This document shows, piece by piece, positions 18,774 through 27,431 of a DNA stretch of 64,000 nucleotides; within the stretch, counting starts at the first letter, position 1, and every line of letters starts with the position of its first letter. The DNA lies in contig CALHBF010000005.1 in the NCBI GenBank assembly GCA_937931205.1, positions 186,001-250,000 of the forward strand. The letters run 5' to 3'. The position numbers and the translations under genes were made by a program. This stretch comes from an uncultured Bacteriovoracaceae bacterium. Its GTDB lineage: Bacteria; Bdellovibrionota; Bacteriovoracia; Bacteriovoracales; Bacteriovoracaceae. The notes below the pieces were generated by a model that saw only the letters and a list, made by a program, of their open reading frames with translations, had not been told where the DNA came from and did not search any database.

Positions 18774-19328
18774 TTAGTTACAAACACTTGGGATCTTAAT
18801 AAATGTTGATCCATTGTAGTATCCAAAATCAAGCATCCTAAAATCTGCTGATCCAGTGTTATTCGGGAAAACGAGACTGGCGGATGTAAGTGGTTTAAAA
18901 GCACAGTTGGTTTTTGTCGCCGTTCTGACGTTGGAAATAACTGAACCTTGGAAATTGGTAAAATTTCTTGGACACAGATAAGCAACAAAAATAGGTGCAT
19001 TATTACCTTGTCCCATAAGAACTCCTACGTCTCCGTAAGAAGTCGCTCCCACGTAGATATCTCCACTTGGAACAATCGAGTTAAAGCCTGTGAGTTGTTG
19101 CTGCATTTGTTGGCGACCTTGGTAACTTGAAGTTGAACCATTTGCAGAAGCCCAACAAGGAATAGAGTTAAGTAGTGTTGTAACACTATGGCTACCATAG
19201 CTCGGAACCCCATTAATACCACCAAGGTAAGGGTCACTATAACTCCAAGAGCTCTTCCCGGACTTATTATCATTCCCGCATGATGCAAGTAGAGTCAGTG
19301 CAAGAAGGGGTAGTAATAATTTTTTCAT
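18774..19328 (-). CDS. Lipoprotein, unknown function
   Basis: 184 residues. Signal sequence with lipobox LLASC (Cys17) indicates a lipid-anchored periplasmic or outer-membrane protein. The mature part is Ser/Gly/Tyr/Asn-rich with four further cysteines (near 58, 129, 143 and 183) that could form two disulfides. I recognise no family. It is a single minus-strand gene with AAGGAGT ahead of the start. Confidence 0.65.
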   Translation of the reverse strand: MKKLLLPLLALTLLASCGNDNKSGKSSWSYSDPYLGGINGVPSYGSHSVTTLLNSIPCWASANGSTSSYQGRQQMQQQLTGFNSIVPSGDIYVGATSYGDVGVLMGQGNNAPIFVAYLCPRNFTNFQGSVISNVRTATKTNCAFKPLTSASLVFPNNTGSADFRMLDFGYYNGSTFIKIPSVCN

Positions 19329-19455
19329 AGATAAGACTCCTTGAGGTCTTAAGAGATTACAAGTAGCTCATCGGAAGAAATCTTAAGAACTTTAGTTGAT
19401 TTTATGACCACGTTTGCCGAGTTTGATAAAATTTGTTTTCAGATAGAATAAGTTT

Positions 19456-20385
19456 ATGGAATTAAAGCAATTAAAGCCCAACTTAAAAGATCTATTTAAA
19501 TCCCCAGAGTCCCGTTTCATGCTGATGGTGGGCCTTAAAGTCATGTCCTTCTCCTTATTAATCCATGCCTTCGTTTTCTACTTCCTGATCTATCATTTTC
19601 GCCTGAACTATCTTTTCTTTAAGACTCAGTCCAAATTATCAGTGCTAGAGCTAGAAACATTTATGGGATACATCTTTGCTGAAGCAGTGGAGATTCTTCC
19701 TGGAGTTTTTTTCTTCCATGGGCTTTTGTTTTTACTAGGATGTTATGTAGGGTGGCTATTGCTGAGACCTTTCTATACTCTTGCTAAGTATAGTGAGGAG
19801 GCGATTACTAATATCAATGCTGTCTATCATCCGGAAGTCTACAGTAATTATAATCTTCTAACGAGATTCTCTGAATTCTTCTTTGTTTACTTGCGTGATT
19901 GTCGAATTGCTAAAAAACTCGCTCCTCACAGCATCCCCCCGCAGTTCACAAAAATTCATCGTCCAACAAGAGATATTGTCTATTTCATTCATTTCTCTTT
20001 TTTACTTCTTATCATTGGACTCATTACCATTTTCTTTGCTGCATACGTGATTGATTCACTCCTGCAACTCAATCTCAATCTGGCCCTCGATTATGTAAAC
20101 AATATTAAGAAGCATGAAAATTTCTTTTTAGGGCAGAGGGGTGTTGTTGATGATATTTATGCTTTGATAGCTGTCCTCACAGTTTTCTTGTATGGAGGAC
20201 TGGCCTTCCACTTATATGACAAGATGTCTGGTGCTGCTTTTGGAATATTTTCGACCATGAAGTCCTTCATGAAAGGCAACTACTCTAGTCGGGTACATTT
20301 ATTGGGTTATAATCATGTTCGTGACTACACTCGGAAAATAAATCAATTCTTAAACCATGTCGAACGTGAGCTGGAAAAAGATTGA
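19456..20385 (+). CDS. Four-TM membrane protein with HAMP-like segments
   Basis: 309 residues. Hydrophobic segments lie at about 27-50, 78-104, 178-206 and 236-256. After the second comes RPFYTLAKYSEEAI and after the fourth a helix, turn and helix ending in VERELEKD; both look like HAMP linkers that join a membrane helix to a cytoplasmic output. No kinase, cyclase or methyl-acceptor domain follows, so it may signal through a partner or be structural. The family is unknown to me. The DsbA-like lipoprotein gene starts 57 nt downstream. Confidence 0.6.
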   Translation: MELKQLKPNLKDLFKSPESRFMLMVGLKVMSFSLLIHAFVFYFLIYHFRLNYLFFKTQSKLSVLELETFMGYIFAEAVEILPGVFFFHGLLFLLGCYVGWLLLRPFYTLAKYSEEAITNINAVYHPEVYSNYNLLTRFSEFFFVYLRDCRIAKKLAPHSIPPQFTKIHRPTRDIVYFIHFSFLLLIIGLITIFFAAYVIDSLLQLNLNLALDYVNNIKKHENFFLGQRGVVDDIYALIAVLTVFLYGGLAFHLYDKMSGAAFGIFSTMKSFMKGNYSSRVHLLGYNHVRDYTRKINQFLNHVERELEKD

Positions 20386-20442
20386 AAACTTAAACGTCGG
20401 TGTTAGGATAAGTGTAGTTATTTTTTTCATAAAAGGATTCAA

Positions 20443-21222
20443 ATGAAAAAACTATTAGGTGTTCTATTAGTTGGTCTCGTACTTGTCGGATGTACGTCAA
20501 AAGACGATCTTAAAAAAATGTTAAAAGAAAATCCGGAAATCATCACTGAAGCTATCGAAGCTAACCCTGAGAAGTTTATTGATGCTTTAAATAATGCTGT
20601 TAAGGCTGCACAAGATGGTCAAGCGAGCAAGAGAGAAGAGGCTGAAAAAGCTGCTCTTGAAGAAAGCTTTAATAAGCCACTTGAAGCAACAATCAGAAGT
20701 GATGAGTCTTTCAGAGGTAACAAAGATGCAGTAATCACTCTTATTGAGTATTCAGATTTTGAATGCCCATTCTGTGCTCGTGGTTATAACACTGTTACTG
20801 AGCTCATGAATAAGTACAAAGGGAAAATCCGTTTTGCTTATAAGCACCTACCACTTAGCTTCCACCCGAATGCTATGCCTGCTTCTCAGTACTACGAAGC
20901 TATTCGTCTTCAAGATGAAGAAAAAGCTTGGAAATTCCATGATAAAATTTATGACAACCAAGCTAAACTTCGTAACGGAGAGTCTTTCCTTAAAGCTATT
21001 GCTAAGGAAGTTGGTGCTGATATGACTAAACTAGCAAAAGATGTGAAGTCTGAAAAAGTACAAAAAAGAATCGACGAAGATATGGAAGAAGCAGCTAAGT
21101 TTGGTTTCCAAGGAACTCCAGGATTCCTACTTAACGGTATCCCTGTAAAAGGCGCGTATCCTACTCAACATTTCGATGGTCTGATCGAAGAGTTACAAAA
21201 ACGCGGTAAGATTAAACTTTAA
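20443..21222 (+). CDS. DsbA-like thioredoxin-fold lipoprotein
   Basis: 259 residues. Lipobox LVGC (Cys17) anchors it to a membrane on the periplasmic side. A charged helical region (20-85) leads to a thioredoxin fold with the active site CPFC at 108-111, after IEYSDFE, and the cis-proline loop QGTPGF near 228. This is the Thioredoxin_4/DsbA-type family, used for oxidising or isomerising disulfides in exported proteins. Many secreted proteins in this window are cysteine-rich and are plausible clients. A clear terminator follows. Confidence 0.88.
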   Translation: MKKLLGVLLVGLVLVGCTSKDDLKKMLKENPEIITEAIEANPEKFIDALNNAVKAAQDGQASKREEAEKAALEESFNKPLEATIRSDESFRGNKDAVITLIEYSDFECPFCARGYNTVTELMNKYKGKIRFAYKHLPLSFHPNAMPASQYYEAIRLQDEEKAWKFHDKIYDNQAKLRNGESFLKAIAKEVGADMTKLAKDVKSEKVQKRIDEDMEEAAKFGFQGTPGFLLNGIPVKGAYPTQHFDGLIEELQKRGKIKL

Positions 21223-21250
21223 TCTCATCCCTTAATCAGTAGCAAATTGG

Positions 21251-21280
21251 CCCCAGTTTTACGACTGGGGCTTTTTTTTT
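21251..21280 (+). terminator. Rho-independent terminator
   Basis: GCCCCAGT and ACTGGGGC pair around a short TTTACG loop, followed by eight or more T. It ends the DsbA-like gene and separates it from the flagellar operon. Confidence 0.9.
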
Positions 21281-21342
21281 GCCTTCGAAGTTGGAATTCT
21301 GACATGGGGGAGGAAAAAACTTCCACATTTAATGAGTCATCC

Positions 21343-21372
21343 TTGATTCAAGTCCCCATGATGAGTTATAAT
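21343..21372 (+). promoter_or_regulatory. Candidate sigma-70 promoter of the flagellar operon
   Basis: TTGATT (21343-21348) and a perfect TATAAT (21367-21372) are 18 nt apart, placing the start about 45 nt ahead of fliL. I saw no sigma-54 or sigma-28 site in this gap. Confidence 0.5.
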
Positions 21373-21422
21373 TTTGACTAGTCCAAAGGAATTGGACACG
21401 TAATATCTCTAAAAAGGTTCAA

Positions 21423-21944
21423 ATGGCTGAAGATATTAAACCAGGGACAGGTTCAAGTAAAAATCCACTTCTTATTCTTCTTATGATCACTAACATCGTT
21501 ACGATGAGTGCTGTTGCTTATTTCCAGTGGCGTTTTATGGAGCTTGAATCAAAGAGACCTGATTTAGCAACTCTTCTCAAAGAAGGGCAGAGTGATGAAG
21601 GTGCTACTGATGAAGCGAAGGCACAAGTCTCAGTAAGCGAAGAAAAGCTTTTACAGCTAGAGAGCTTTACAGTTAACCTTGCACAAGGCGATGGTCCAAG
21701 AAGATATCTTCGTTTGGATGCCGTTTTAAAAATGAGTGACGATGCTAAGAAGGAAGAATTCGAAGCTCGCAAGCCTCAAATTAGAGACACTATAATCAGC
21801 ATTCTTAATACAAAACGTGCTGATGACCTTCTAAAAAAAGAAGGTAAGGATTATCTGAAAGAAGAGATCAAATCCTCCATTAACTCTTATTTGGTTGATG
21901 GAAGAGTGGAAGATGTTTATTACATCAGTTTCCAAATTAACTAA
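21423..21944 (+). CDS. fliL: Flagellar basal-body protein FliL
   Basis: 173 residues. FliL is an inner-membrane protein with a periplasmic domain that sits beside the stators and raises motor torque. One transmembrane helix (about 18-36) follows a short cytoplasmic tail. The periplasmic part has the family's LESFTVNLAQGDGPRRYLR and the closing RVEDVYYISFQIN. It is the first gene of the fli/flh operon, with fliM 41 nt downstream. Confidence 0.92.
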   Translation: MAEDIKPGTGSSKNPLLILLMITNIVTMSAVAYFQWRFMELESKRPDLATLLKEGQSDEGATDEAKAQVSVSEEKLLQLESFTVNLAQGDGPRRYLRLDAVLKMSDDAKKEEFEARKPQIRDTIISILNTKRADDLLKKEGKDYLKEEIKSSINSYLVDGRVEDVYYISFQIN

Positions 21945-21985
21945 CGAAGTAGGATGCTCGTTAGTAAAATTCTCAGGAGGAGAAC

Positions 21986-22993
21986 ATGGCCCAAGTTTTG
22001 AGCCAAGATGAAGTAGATGCATTATTAAAGGCCGTCAATGACGACTCTGGCGATGCTCCTTCATTAGAACTAGTCTCTGAATCATCAGAAGCTTATTCTG
22101 AAGCGACAGAAACTGATGCAAGCATTCAGCCGTACGATCTTGCTAACCAAGATCGTGTTATTCGTGGAAGAATGCCGATCCTCGATATTATCTATGAGCG
22201 ATTCATTAGACAATTTCGTGTTTCTCTTTCAAACTCATTGAGAAAAATCTCAACAATCTCTCTTATTTCTACTGATCTTTTAAAGTTCGGAGAGTTTGTA
22301 AATACACTTCCGATTCCTTCTTGCATGTGTATCATGCGTTTTAACGAACTCCGTGGTCCAGCACTTATTGTTTTTGAATCGAAACTTGCTTACGCAATTA
22401 TTGATTCATACTTTGGTGGAACAGATCGTCCGTTCACTAAAATTGAAGGAAAAGAATTTACTTCGATCGAGCTTTCTTTCATGAGAAGAGTGATGGATAT
22501 GGCCATCAGCGATCTAGAAGATTCATGGGCACCAGTTCATCGTATTGATGCTCAGTATGTGAGAACAGAAATTAACCCTCAGTTCGTGGGTGTTGTTCCT
22601 CCATCAGATGTAATCATTACAACGACGTTTGAAGTTGAATTTGAATCAGCTTCTGGAACGATCATGGTCGTGATTCCTTATTCAACAATTGAACCAATCA
22701 AGCAAAAACTCTCAACAACTTATCAAACTGATAATGATGTTGTTGATACTCTTTGGACAAGATCAATGCAAGAGCATGTTCAGCATGCTGAAGCCACTGC
22801 TGTCGTTAAACTTGGTGAGACAGAGCTGACAATCGGAGATCTGATTGGTCTTCAAGTCGGAGATGTGATCCCTCTAGGTCAAGAAGTTTCAGGTGAGCTT
22901 GATCTTGAAATCGAAGATGCAAAGAAGATGAAATGTCTCATTGGTGTGTATAAAGGCAATAGGGCCGTTCAAGTAACAAGAAGAATAACTTAA
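21986..22993 (+). CDS. fliM: Flagellar motor switch protein FliM
   Basis: 335 residues. FliM forms most of the C ring and binds CheY-P through its N-terminal peptide, here [10 protein letters not shown] (4-13). The middle domain (about 45-230) contains the [17 protein letters not shown] start and FGGTDRPF; the C-terminal 80 residues are the FliN-like SpoA domain with [16 protein letters not shown] strong AGGAGGAG site precedes the ATG. All domains are full length, so a CheY-controlled switch is expected. Confidence 0.96.
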   Translation: MAQVLSQDEVDALLKAVNDDSGDAPSLELVSESSEAYSEATETDASIQPYDLANQDRVIRGRMPILDIIYERFIRQFRVSLSNSLRKISTISLISTDLLKFGEFVNTLPIPSCMCIMRFNELRGPALIVFESKLAYAIIDSYFGGTDRPFTKIEGKEFTSIELSFMRRVMDMAISDLEDSWAPVHRIDAQYVRTEINPQFVGVVPPSDVIITTTFEVEFESASGTIMVVIPYSTIEPIKQKLSTTYQTDNDVVDTLWTRSMQEHVQHAEATAVVKLGETELTIGDLIGLQVGDVIPLGQEVSGELDLEIEDAKKMKCLIGVYKGNRAVQVTRRIT

Positions 22994-23004
22994 AAGGAAA
23001 TAAT

Positions 23005-23358
23005 ATGGCCGAGCAACTATCTGATAATAACAAAGATGCGATCAGAGAACTAGCAGATCAAATCAAGGCCGGTGATGATGCTTTAAATAAGCTTAAAGTT
23101 CAGAACCTCGACTTTATTTTAGATATTCCTCTTAAAGTAAGTGTTGAACTTGGACGTGCTAAAGTTGTTATCAAAGATCTACTTCAATTAGGTCAAGGAT
23201 CAGTTCTTGAGCTTGATAAGCTTGCAGGGGAGCCGCTTGAGGTTCTTGTAAATGGCAAGCTAGTTGCTAGAGGTGAGGTAGTGGTAGTGAATGAAAAGTT
23301 TGGTATTCGCCTTACAGATATCATTTCACCGCTTGAACGTATTGAGTCTTTGAAATAA
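23005..23358 (+). CDS. fliN: Flagellar motor switch protein FliN
   Basis: 117 residues, C-ring component. It is essentially one SpoA domain with [37 protein letters not shown] and the closing [10 protein letters not shown] short acidic N-terminal region precedes it. It starts 11 nt after fliM, in the usual M-N order. Confidence 0.95.
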   Translation: MAEQLSDNNKDAIRELADQIKAGDDALNKLKVQNLDFILDIPLKVSVELGRAKVVIKDLLQLGQGSVLELDKLAGEPLEVLVNGKLVARGEVVVVNEKFGIRLTDIISPLERIESLK

Positions 23359-23395
23359 TAAGTAGTTGAACTCGAGTTACCAGGAAGGAAGCTCT

Positions 23396-24496
23396 ATGAA
23401 ACGTAAGTTAGTTGTATTTTCTCTAGTCTCTTTAGTATCACAAATGACTTTTGCTGGTGTCAAAGTGTCTACTGTCAGTTACGAGTCTCGAGGAAATGAG
23501 AGTTTTGTTAAAATTGCAGTTGAAGGTAAGTCAAATGAACTGCCTGAAATGAATATTAAAGATCAATTGCTTGAAATTACTTTAGGGGATGCTGAAGATT
23601 TTAAAGCGATCAACAAAACTTCAGATGGAATCAACCTAACTGCTCGCTCTGTTAAAGGTAAGGCCATTGTTTGGGCCAAGCTCCCATTTAAAGTTAAAGA
23701 AAATGAAGTCAATTTAGGCTGGAAAAATAATCAGATTGAAGTAACTTTTCCTACTGGGAAAATCGTAGAAGTAAAAAAAGAAGCTGCTCCAGTAAAAGTT
23801 GCAGCGGCAGCAATTGTAAAACCTGCTAAGGAATCTCCATTAAAGAATGAACTTAATGAAGATTATCTCAATAAACTAAGTAAGAAAATGGAAGCTCCTG
23901 AGGAAAAGAAAGTAGCAAAAGTTGATGATGCTGTTTCTGTAACCCAGTCTTCAATTGCTAAGAATGCTGAAGTGAAAGCTCCAGTGAATAATGGTTTCTC
24001 ATTCGCCGGCTACGCAGCTAAATTTACTGTCTTCCTTGCTCTGGTGATCGGTGCTTTCTATGCAGTAGTTAGCATTTTCAAAAAAGGCGTATTCAATAGA
24101 GGGAAACTTGGTTTTTTAAATAACTCTCAATTGATCGAAGTCATCAGTACCACCTATATTTCTCCTAAGCGCTCTCTTTCAGTTATTCGTGCTCATAAGC
24201 AAGTGTTTCTTGTTTCTAACTCAGAAGCAGGTGTAAGTCTTATTTCTGAAATCACTGATACTGCGGGACTTATTAAAGTAGGGGAAAAAGAACTTACTGG
24301 AACAAACTTCGATATGAAGCTTGAAGATGTACGTGAAGAAGAAACTGAAATTAAAGTGAAGGAAGATATTTTTGCTTCTACACCGGTTGAAGATAATTCA
24401 GCATTTGAGAAATTTGTAACGAAAAAAGATATCGTGAAGTTTTCAGATGAGTTGAAAAAGAAAGCAAAAAAATTAAAACCAATTGAGTTTAACTAA
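23396..24496 (+). CDS. fliO: FliO-like flagellar export component with periplasmic N-domain
   Basis: 366 residues from ATG 23396, which has AGGAAGG ahead and starts a signal-like segment. FliO helps assemble the FliP-FliQ-FliR export gate. It is much longer than enteric FliO (about 120 residues). A periplasmic beta-rich, AMIN-like domain occupies about 20-125, then a Lys/Ala-rich linker, one transmembrane helix near 207-228, and a cytoplasmic FliO domain with VISTTYISPKRSLSVIRAHKQVFLV. Similar long FliO proteins occur in other deep-branching lineages. Position between fliN and fliP supports the call. Confidence 0.85.
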   Translation: MKRKLVVFSLVSLVSQMTFAGVKVSTVSYESRGNESFVKIAVEGKSNELPEMNIKDQLLEITLGDAEDFKAINKTSDGINLTARSVKGKAIVWAKLPFKVKENEVNLGWKNNQIEVTFPTGKIVEVKKEAAPVKVAAAAIVKPAKESPLKNELNEDYLNKLSKKMEAPEEKKVAKVDDAVSVTQSSIAKNAEVKAPVNNGFSFAGYAAKFTVFLALVIGAFYAVVSIFKKGVFNRGKLGFLNNSQLIEVISTTYISPKRSLSVIRAHKQVFLVSNSEAGVSLISEITDTAGLIKVGEKELTGTNFDMKLEDVREEETEIKVKEDIFASTPVEDNSAFEKFVTKKDIVKFSDELKKKAKKLKPIEFN

Positions 24497-24504
24497 GAGT
24501 TTAT

Positions 24505-25236
24505 ATGAAGTTACTTTGGGTTCTTGCTCTACTGCTGCTGCCTGTTCACACGCTGTTTGCCCAATCGGCTAACCTTCCAGGGGTAAGTGTAAACTTTGGT
24601 CAAGGAACAAACCTTGTTGATACTCTAGAAGTTCTTCTTCTTTTTACAGTATTAACTCTTGCTCCAGCGATCATTATCCTTTGTACTTCGTTCACACGTA
24701 TTGTCGTCGTACTTTCTTTTATGAGACAGGCGTTGGGGACGCAGAACATGCCACCAAACCAACTGCTTATTGGGTTTGCCATGTTCCTTTCAGTATTTGT
24801 GATGATGCCGACAGGCCAGTCTATTTATCAAAATACGGTGGTGCCTTATACTGCTAAGAAAATTAATGCGACTCAAGCTCTTGAAGGTTTAGAAAAAGAT
24901 CTTCGAGGTTTTATGAGCAAACATGTTCGTAAAACAGATATTGGTCTTTTTTATGATGTGACAGGGGAGACTGCACCAGATGATATCGATGGTGTTCCCA
25001 CTCACTACTTGATTCCTGCATTTATTATTTCAGAGTTAAAGACGGCCTTCCAAATTGGATTCCTTCTTTATATTCCATTTATTGTTCTTGATATGGTTGT
25101 GGCTTCGGTTCTTATGGCAATGGGGATGATGATGCTTCCACCAATGCTTGTGTCGATGCCATTTAAACTTCTTCTCTTTGTTCTGGTAGATGGCTGGCAG
25201 TTGGTAACAGGCGCAATTTTGCGTTCTTTTAGCTAA
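24505..25236 (+). CDS. fliP: Flagellar export gate protein FliP
   Basis: 243 residues with a signal sequence (about 1-19), as in E. coli FliP, and four transmembrane segments. Conserved blocks include FTRIVVVLSFMRQALGTQNMPPNQ (split over the first cytoplasmic loop) and MVVASVLMAMGMMMLPP. FliP forms the pentameric core of the type III export gate. It starts 8 nt after fliO. Confidence 0.96.
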   Translation: MKLLWVLALLLLPVHTLFAQSANLPGVSVNFGQGTNLVDTLEVLLLFTVLTLAPAIIILCTSFTRIVVVLSFMRQALGTQNMPPNQLLIGFAMFLSVFVMMPTGQSIYQNTVVPYTAKKINATQALEGLEKDLRGFMSKHVRKTDIGLFYDVTGETAPDDIDGVPTHYLIPAFIISELKTAFQIGFLLYIPFIVLDMVVASVLMAMGMMMLPPMLVSMPFKLLLFVLVDGWQLVTGAILRSFS

Positions 25237-25249
25237 GGGAAAACTCGAT

Positions 25250-25522
25250 ATGGAAAATGAATTTGTTATTGAAGTAATAAGTCAGGCCATTAAAGTAACT
25301 CTTATGATGTCTGCACCGATGCTTATCGGGGCCCTTTTAGTGGGTATCTTGGTGTCGATTTTCCAGGCGGTCACTCAGATCAACGAACAGACTCTTTCAT
25401 TCATTCCTAAGATCCTGGTGATTGTAGCGGCACTAGTTATCTTTAGCCCATGGATGATGGAAACGATTGTTACGTACACACGAGATCTCTTTATCAGTAT
25501 TCCTGAAATAGTTAGAAGATAA
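25250..25522 (+). CDS. fliQ: Flagellar export gate protein FliQ
   Basis: 90 residues with two transmembrane helices and the family's QAVTQINEQTLSFIPKI loop. FliQ wraps the FliP-FliR core of the export gate. Its last base is shared with the fliR start, so the two are coupled. Confidence 0.96.
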   Translation: MENEFVIEVISQAIKVTLMMSAPMLIGALLVGILVSIFQAVTQINEQTLSFIPKILVIVAALVIFSPWMMETIVTYTRDLFISIPEIVRR

Positions 25523-26301
25523 TGAATGTTTCTCTTTCCGATCAAGTAACTTTTATGGCCTTTTGGCTAAGTTTCTCCCGATGGTTGGGAGTACTCATGC
25601 AATTACCTCTTTTTGATAACGTTTCAGTTCCTGGCATTGTTAAAATTCTTGCCACTTTTATGATCTCTTTTGCTTTCTTTCCTAGTATTCAGGGCACGCT
25701 TGTTGCAGAAGTAAAGATGGTAGGTCTTGAGCATGTATGGATTCTCATGGCCTTTCATACTATTACCGGTCTAATTATTGGATTTTTAGTGAAGAGTCTT
25801 ATGAGTCTTTACGTAGGAGCTGGTAGCATTTTGACCCAACAGATTGGCTTTGCTTCCGTTAGTTATTTTGATCCAACTCAAGGTCAGCAAGTTGGTCCTT
25901 TTGAACGCATGATTGAATGGGCGATGATTATTCTCGTTCTTAGTTCAGGTGCACTTGTTCCGATGATTCAGGGTGTATTTAATTCATTCTTTTCTATCAA
26001 TTTCTTAAACGCTGACAAATTGCTGCAAACCCCAGAGTATTTCGTGCTATTCTTTAAGGGAGCTTTCAGTGCGGCTGTGCTTCTGGCAGGTCCTCTGATC
26101 TTTGCAAACTTAATGATGAATCTTGTTTTTGGAATCGTTGCTCGAACAGTTCCTCAAATGAACGTTCTCATGGTGAGTTTTGTAGTGAACATAGGTATGG
26201 GATTAATTCTCTTTTTAGGAATAACTGAAGAATTTTTCCATGTTAGTTTTGATTTTTACGTCAAAAGTTTAGGTGAGTGGTTTCAGTTTTTATCACCCTA
26301 A
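25522..26301 (+). CDS. fliR: Flagellar export gate protein FliR
   Basis: 259 residues with six or more hydrophobic segments. FliR occupies one position in the FliP5-FliR1 gate core. It has the family's GFLVKSLMSLYVGAGSILTQQ region and the VARTVPQMNVLMVSF helix. The start overlaps the fliQ stop by one base, and no other start is as good. Confidence 0.95.
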   Translation: MNVSLSDQVTFMAFWLSFSRWLGVLMQLPLFDNVSVPGIVKILATFMISFAFFPSIQGTLVAEVKMVGLEHVWILMAFHTITGLIIGFLVKSLMSLYVGAGSILTQQIGFASVSYFDPTQGQQVGPFERMIEWAMIILVLSSGALVPMIQGVFNSFFSINFLNADKLLQTPEYFVLFFKGAFSAAVLLAGPLIFANLMMNLVFGIVARTVPQMNVLMVSFVVNIGMGLILFLGITEEFFHVSFDFYVKSLGEWFQFLSP

Positions 26302-26318
26302 ATATTTAAGAGGCAAGG

Positions 26319-27395
26319 ATGGCCGACGAAAACGACGACGAAAAGACCGAAGAACCCTCCCAGCATAAGATTGAAGAATCACGCAAGAAGGGTGATGTTG
26401 CAGCTTCACGCGAGCTCAATAGTGTTCTATTGCTTACAGGCTCTCTGTTAACTCTTATTCTTTGTTCTGTTTATATCTATGAAGTTATCGGTGAGTATCT
26501 TGAGTGGATCTATTCTCAGGATTTTCGTGTCGCTTACACTAAAGAAAAGATGCAGGACTTTTTCTCACAAACTGCTTGGACATTGGTGAAGTGCCTTGGC
26601 CCTTCTTTCGGTGTCTCAATCTGTATCGGTGTTTGTTCACAGTTCATGCAAATCGGTTTTCTTTATTCTCCTGAAATCCTAAATGCTGATTTTTCTCGCA
26701 TTGATCCTTTTAAAGGTTTTGGCAGGATTTTTTCTAAGAAGTCTCTTGTTGAAGCTATTAAAGGTATTTTTAAATTCATCGTGGTTATCACCATTACTTA
26801 TGCGGTGATGAAAGATAATATCGGGTCATTCTTAGGCTTTCTTCATTCGGAAGCAGGGGACTCGCTGATGTTTGGGAAATATCTTGTTACCAAATTAGGA
26901 TTCTCTATTCTGTTAGGGCTAGGAATTATTTCCTTGGCTGATTTTGGCTGGGAGAAGTGGTCATATCGTCAGAAGATGATGATGACCAAACAACAGGCCA
27001 AGGAAGAGCGAAAAGAGCAGGATGGTAATCCTGAGGTAAAAGCTAAGGTAAGACAGATTCAACGACAGATGGCCCAAAAACGAATGCTTGATGATGTAAA
27101 GAAAGCTGACGTTATTGTTACCAATCCGACGCATCTTAGTGTAGCCTTAAAGTATGACGGAGAAGTCATGGTGGCACCGGCCGTGGTGGCAAAAGGTGCT
27201 GATCATATGGCCTTAAGGATTCGGGAGATCGCCAAAGAGCATGATATCCCGATCGTTGAGAATATTATGTTGGCCCGAACTTTGTATAAGACAGTGAAAG
27301 TGGGACATGGAGTTCCACGCACTCTATACAAAACAGTGGCAGAGATTTTAGCTTTTGTATTTAAACTTAAGCGCAAGAAAAAAGCATTAGAGTAA
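26319..27395 (+). CDS. flhB: Flagellar export switch protein FlhB
   Basis: 358 residues. FlhB switches export specificity from rod/hook to filament proteins. It starts with the typical EKTEEPSQHKIEESRKKG, has four transmembrane segments, and carries the self-cleavage site NPTH at 269-272, the same positions as in enteric FlhB. The cytoplasmic C-domain is complete (AVVAKGADHMALRIREIA; HDIPIVEN). It lies 17 nt after fliR. Confidence 0.97.
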   Translation: MADENDDEKTEEPSQHKIEESRKKGDVAASRELNSVLLLTGSLLTLILCSVYIYEVIGEYLEWIYSQDFRVAYTKEKMQDFFSQTAWTLVKCLGPSFGVSICIGVCSQFMQIGFLYSPEILNADFSRIDPFKGFGRIFSKKSLVEAIKGIFKFIVVITITYAVMKDNIGSFLGFLHSEAGDSLMFGKYLVTKLGFSILLGLGIISLADFGWEKWSYRQKMMMTKQQAKEERKEQDGNPEVKAKVRQIQRQMAQKRMLDDVKKADVIVTNPTHLSVALKYDGEVMVAPAVVAKGADHMALRIREIAKEHDIPIVENIMLARTLYKTVKVGHGVPRTLYKTVAEILAFVFKLKRKKKALE

Positions 27396-27431
27396 CCTCA
27401 AGGATTGAGGGCCTTATTTTGAGGAAGAACC

